Part shown: piece after piece, positions 61,269-64,000 of the stretch
Layout of the letters: each line of letters begins with the position of its first letter
How positions within the stretch are numbered: position 1 is the first letter of the stretch
Assembly (NCBI RefSeq): GCF_900104335.1
Contig: NZ_FMXT01000004.1
Coordinates: forward strand, 165,003 to 229,002
Source of the DNA: Pseudobutyrivibrio sp. YE44
GTDB taxonomy: Bacteria > Bacillota > Clostridia > Lachnospirales > Lachnospiraceae
Direction: 5' to 3'
DNA: 64,000 nucleotides
Position numbers and translations under genes: made by a program
Notes under the pieces: model-generated
Seen by the model: only the letters and a program-made list of their open reading frames with translations
Told to the model about the DNA's origin: nothing
Databases searched by the model: none

Positions 61269-62201
61269 TCACCATTTCTCGTTTTCTTGGTAGGTTATTT
61301 CTGAAGCTGCGGCTTCGGTTTTTTCTTTTCGTATAGCTTCTTCCTCTTCTGTACTCTCTTGGAATTCTATATCATTGTCCTTACAGAATTGCTCAACAGG
61401 TGCACCCTTTGGCGCTTTAATTATACTTTTTACATCGTACAAATCATCATATGATATGTCTTGATTGTTCCCATAAAAAATAACCTCGTTCTCATATCCA
61501 AACTCCAAGCACATGTTTAATGAATCTGGAAGATATACAATCTTTGTTTCATCCTCATTTTCTTTTCCTATGACACAATAATGATTAATACTTTTAACCC
61601 CTTCTGGAATCACAATTTCTTCCTTTGAGCCATGATAAAACAGCAAAACACCATCACCAACCACGTAATACTTATCATTTTTGTGAGCTTCGCTATATCC
61701 TGTTTCATCAAAGTCAAAAACTATTTTTTTTACAGAACTAGGTATGACAACACTATTCAGTTTGGGACATGCTAAATAATCTCGTACGATTTCTTCTAAC
61801 CCATCTGGGAAAACAACCTTTTCAAAATTTTTACAATTAACTACTGTAACACAATCCCTTTTTCTACCGTATTCGTATTCCAACTCCTTCAAAACATTGT
61901 TCCCTATAACCATTGATTTATATTCAATATCAGGCGGAACAACTATCTTTTCTACTGTTTTGCTATTACTGAATGTTTCTTTTGTAACATATTTAATTTT
62001 GAATGGCCCAATATGTGTAGACAACACAACTTTAGTATCATTTCCTGTATACTCAGTAAGCCTAATTGTCCACCTTTCATCTGTATTAAACTCATATTTG
62101 TAATCACCTATGATACCGTTCATACTCAGCACGAGAATTGTGACTATAATTATTATTATGCAAAGGCAACAACTCCCCAATATTATCATTTTGCGTTTCA
62201 A
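61269..62201 (-). CDS. Membrane-anchored BspA-like leucine-rich-repeat protein
   Basis: This 310-residue protein has one N-terminal membrane anchor (about 10-30) and an extracellular region with BspA/LRR_5-type repeats, seen in KLNSVVIPSSVKKIVFDF, EEIVIPEGVKSINHYCV and KIVYLPDSLNMCLEF, followed by the typical final KAPKGAPVEQFCKDNDIEF. The tail EEEEAIRKEKTEAAAS plus EITYQENEKW is repeated in the 32-codon ORF downstream. The start is a TTG at 62199-62201, fixed by AAGGAG 7 nt upstream. Such proteins are usually surface binding or recognition proteins; the role here is unknown. Confidence 0.75.
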   Translation of the reverse strand: MKRKMIILGSCCLCIIIIIVTILVLSMNGIIGDYKYEFNTDERWTIRLTEYTGNDTKVVLSTHIGPFKIKYVTKETFSNSKTVEKIVVPPDIEYKSMVIGNNVLKELEYEYGRKRDCVTVVNCKNFEKVVFPDGLEEIVRDYLACPKLNSVVIPSSVKKIVFDFDETGYSEAHKNDKYYVVGDGVLLFYHGSKEEIVIPEGVKSINHYCVIGKENEDETKIVYLPDSLNMCLEFGYENEVIFYGNNQDISYDDLYDVKSIIKAPKGAPVEQFCKDNDIEFQESTEEEEAIRKEKTEAAASEITYQENEKW

Positions 62202-62222
62202 TATATTTCTCCTTCTTACTCG

Positions 62223-62700
62223 TCAATTTATCAAATCATCTTGCACATAAGGGATTTTTACTTCCATTTCCTCACGAATATTCTCACTAGCATTTGAAAA
62301 AGCTTTACTCAGACTATCTTCATCTACTATAAAAGTATCTTCAAAGGCATTTATACATTGTAGAGACAGGTCTACTGGTATATCTGTAAATGATTTATAC
62401 TTTGCGTTATTTCCCAAATTTGTATTTCCGTATAAAAAGAAATTCAATGCAGATTTTTTGTCTTCAACAGAATACTCGTCGCCTCCAATCTGATTAATTA
62501 CATCATCTACATTATCTGTAAATCTATCTTTAATCGTACTGTATGCATTTTCATTATACATAAATGATATTCCACTTTGCTCCCACTCTCGCATTGCTTG
62601 TATCCTATAATAATCATTTATTTTAAGATAATAATTATCTCCATCACTCATGACAGAGTAAAACATCATAGCCTGTTCTATATCTTCTAAGCTTTTAATA
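62223..62700 (-). pseudogene. 3' part of a gene interrupted by the IS66 element
   Basis: The frame runs open from the IS boundary at 62700 to a stop at 62223-62225, giving about 159 residues. The first ATG on this side (62667-62669) has no RBS and the codons before it (encoding IKSLEDIEQA) read smoothly into the IS, so the gene was probably longer and its 5' end lies beyond the element. The visible part is helical and acidic (YYRIQAMREWEQSGISFMYNE, EDTFIVDEDSLSKAFSNASE). No family is recognised. The position at the head of the cluster would fit a large toxin or surface protein, but this is speculation. Confidence 0.65.
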
Positions 62701-62836
62701 GTAAGCGCTTAGTGTTCCACCGTCGTGACTGACAGCGGATTTTCTGAAACAATAATAACAACTAAACATATGGAGCGTTTCACTCCAATTCTATTCGTGA
62801 TAGTGGAGCGTTTTACTACAAATGGAGGTTGTTATT

Positions 62837-63220
62837 ATGAGAAGTAGATTTACCAAGCAACAAAAGTTTGACATGGTAATGGAATGCCGCTCAAGCGGCT
62901 TATCCGATTATATGTGGTGCAAGCAGCACGACATACAAACAAGCACATTTTATAGCTGGGTCAAACAATTGAAACGTGATGGCGCGAATGTTCCTGACAG
63001 AACATATGCGGAAGCATATCACGTCGATACCAAGCCAGATATTGTTAAGCTTGAAATTGTTGACGAATTACCAATGGAACCAGCGCCTGTAATTCCATCG
63101 ATTACATCAACTCAGTGTGCTCTAGAAATAACTATAGGAAAAGCATCAATCAAGGTATTTAATGATGCAAATCCTAAGTTGTTATCTCAGGTTATGTCCT
63201 GCCTAGGAGGTCGCTTATGA
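62837..63220 (+). CDS. tnpA: IS66 accessory protein TnpA
   Basis: This 127-residue protein has the IS66 OrfA helix-turn-helix pattern: FTKQQKFDMVMECRSSGLS, then WCKQHDIQTSTFYSWVKQLKR. It is required together with TnpB for IS66 transposition in studied members. I start it at 62837 with GGAGG 8 nt upstream rather than at the ATG at 62822, which overlaps that RBS. Its TGA overlaps the tnpB ATG. Confidence 0.9.
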   Translation: MRSRFTKQQKFDMVMECRSSGLSDYMWCKQHDIQTSTFYSWVKQLKRDGANVPDRTYAEAYHVDTKPDIVKLEIVDELPMEPAPVIPSITSTQCALEITIGKASIKVFNDANPKLLSQVMSCLGGRL

Positions 63221-63564
63221 TTGGTGACATCTCAATGGCAGATAACATATATATCATCTGTGGATACACAGATATGCGAAAGTCCATTGATGGACTTTGT
63301 GCCGTAATTAAAGATCTGCTCGAACTCGATGCAGAAAATACTAAATCGCTATACCTGTTTTGTGGTAAGCGTAATGACAGGATAAAAGCGCTCTATCATG
63401 AAAATGATGGATTTTTGCTTTTATATAAAAGGCTCGATTATAAGCTTGGAAAATACAAATGGCCTCGTAACAAAAATGAGGTCAGAACCATCACCTGGAG
63501 ACAGTTTGATTGGTTAATGTCAGGGCTTGATATCGAGCAACCAAGGGCAATAAAAAGTGCCTAA
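63217..63564 (+). CDS. tnpB: IS66 accessory protein TnpB
   Basis: This 115-residue protein is the IS66 Orf2 family (PF05717-type): YIICGYTDMRKSIDGLCAVI, LYLFCGKRNDRIKALYHENDGFLLLYKRLD and the late WPRNKNEVRTITWRQFDWLMSGL. The ATG at 63217 has AGGAGG six bases upstream and overlaps the tnpA stop (ATGA), a coupled arrangement usual in these elements. Confidence 0.93.
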   Translation: MIGDISMADNIYIICGYTDMRKSIDGLCAVIKDLLELDAENTKSLYLFCGKRNDRIKALYHENDGFLLLYKRLDYKLGKYKWPRNKNEVRTITWRQFDWLMSGLDIEQPRAIKSA

Positions 63565-63641
63565 AAGCCTTGATTTTACTGGGTTTTTAACCCTAAATCT
63601 GCTATAATAAATATATCAGAAAAAGGAGTTTTAACTAGTAA

Positions 63642-64000
63642 ATGTCAGGTGCAAATGATATCCAACTCAGAGATCTGAGGGATACAATTTTACAACTGAA
63701 TAATACAATCAACACTCAGACTACGCTTATTATGTCGCTCCAAAAGTCTGTTGATGAGAGAAATGCAAAGCTTGATGAAAAAGATCAAGTTATAGCAAAT
63801 CTTCAGGCTCAGCTTGACTATCTAAAGACAAAGCTGTTTGGTTCTACAAGCGAAATCCGTAAAGGCGATATTCCTGGGCAGTTAAGCTTATTTGATTCAT
63901 CTGATGAAGAGGATACGCCTGCCATTCCTATCGAACCTGAAATTGTTGAAGTTAAAGCTCATACTCGTGAACGTAAGCCAAAGGCAACATATGACGAGAT
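63642..64000 (+). CDS. tnpC: IS66 transposase TnpC (5' part)
   Basis: The frame is open from the ATG at 63642-63644 (AAAGGAG 13 nt upstream) to the window edge, 119 codons. The visible part is the N-terminal leucine-zipper-like region (KLDEKDQVIANLQAQLDYLKTKLFG is split here), with the characteristic LDYLKTKLFGSTSE and the following LSLFDSSDEED linker. The DDE catalytic domain should lie beyond the edge, so intactness cannot be judged. Confidence 0.9.
   Translation, partial: MSGANDIQLRDLRDTILQLNNTINTQTTLIMSLQKSVDERNAKLDEKDQVIANLQAQLDYLKTKLFGSTSEIRKGDIPGQLSLFDSSDEEDTPAIPIEPEIVEVKAHTRERKPKATYDE

Larger units (their letters stand above)
62701..64000 (+). mobile_element. IS66-family insertion sequence (left end, truncated by the window edge)
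   Basis: The left end begins at GTAAGCGCTTAG, the usual GTAAGC-type start of IS66 termini, exactly where the neighbouring coding frame is broken. The three standard genes follow: tnpA, tnpB, and the transposase tnpC, which runs off the edge. The right end and target duplication are outside the window; the bases before the left end are TTTTAATA. Two copies of TGGAGCGTTTYACT lie before tnpA (about 62771 and 62803). Confidence 0.9.

Overview
This window looks like a chromosomal segment of a xylan-degrading, low-GC Lachnospiraceae, most likely Butyrivibrio or Pseudobutyrivibrio from a gut or rumen. That assignment is an inference. It rests on the AT-rich Firmicutes style (strong AGGAGG sites, LplB/LplC permeases, YesM/YesN two-component pair), the dense xylan-utilisation locus, and a secreted GH11-CBM36-CE4 enzyme of the kind known from that group. 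No rRNA, tRNA or CRISPR array was seen.

Region 1 (1-22200) is a Gram-positive xylo-oligosaccharide utilisation locus, all on the minus strand. It has two solute-binding protein/permease-pair importers without their own ATPase. It also holds intracellular enzymes: a GH8 reducing-end xylose-releasing oligoxylanase, GH43 and GH3 xylosidases, an SGNH esterase, and a second GH3 of permuted layout at the left edge. A DUF624 protein, a YesM/YesN sensor pair, a GntR/FCD regulator with matching palindromic operators, and phosphoglucomutase complete it. The scheme I infer is: secreted xylanase, uptake of (acetylated) oligomers, cytoplasmic deacetylation and trimming, then central metabolism.

Region 2 (22200-38300) is mostly housekeeping: glyA, ilvE, hisS, hemZ, an MBL-fold hydrolase, relA/spoT and an ABC-F ATPase. 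Two c-di-GMP genes flank ilvE: a GGDEF-EAL protein that overlaps its 3' end, and a divergent membrane EAL protein with altered catalytic positions. Between the convergent flavin-reductase-like gene and hisS lies a ~704-bp imperfect palindrome with no gene in it.

Region 3 (38300-52750) is accessory: the secreted GH11-CBM36-CE4 enzyme, several unrelated lipoproteins and secreted proteins, a large PH-like/DUF1266-like membrane protein, a GNAT, a second flavin reductase-like protein, and a Lachnospiraceae-type surface protein facing a tiny XRE regulator across a triple direct repeat. It is rich in hairpins. The most striking is an array between 49694 and 50321 of at least seven units of fixed length (TTATC, 39-41 nt, GATAA).

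Region 4 (52750-59800) holds a PutP-type symporter, a polar amino acid ABC transporter, nadE and aspS.

Region 5 (59800-64000) is a small cluster resembling type VII secretion effector-partner modules. It includes a 32-codon ORF whose sequence repeats the C-terminal tail of a neighbouring LRR-like protein. The upstream end of the cluster is interrupted by an IS66-family element that runs off the right edge.
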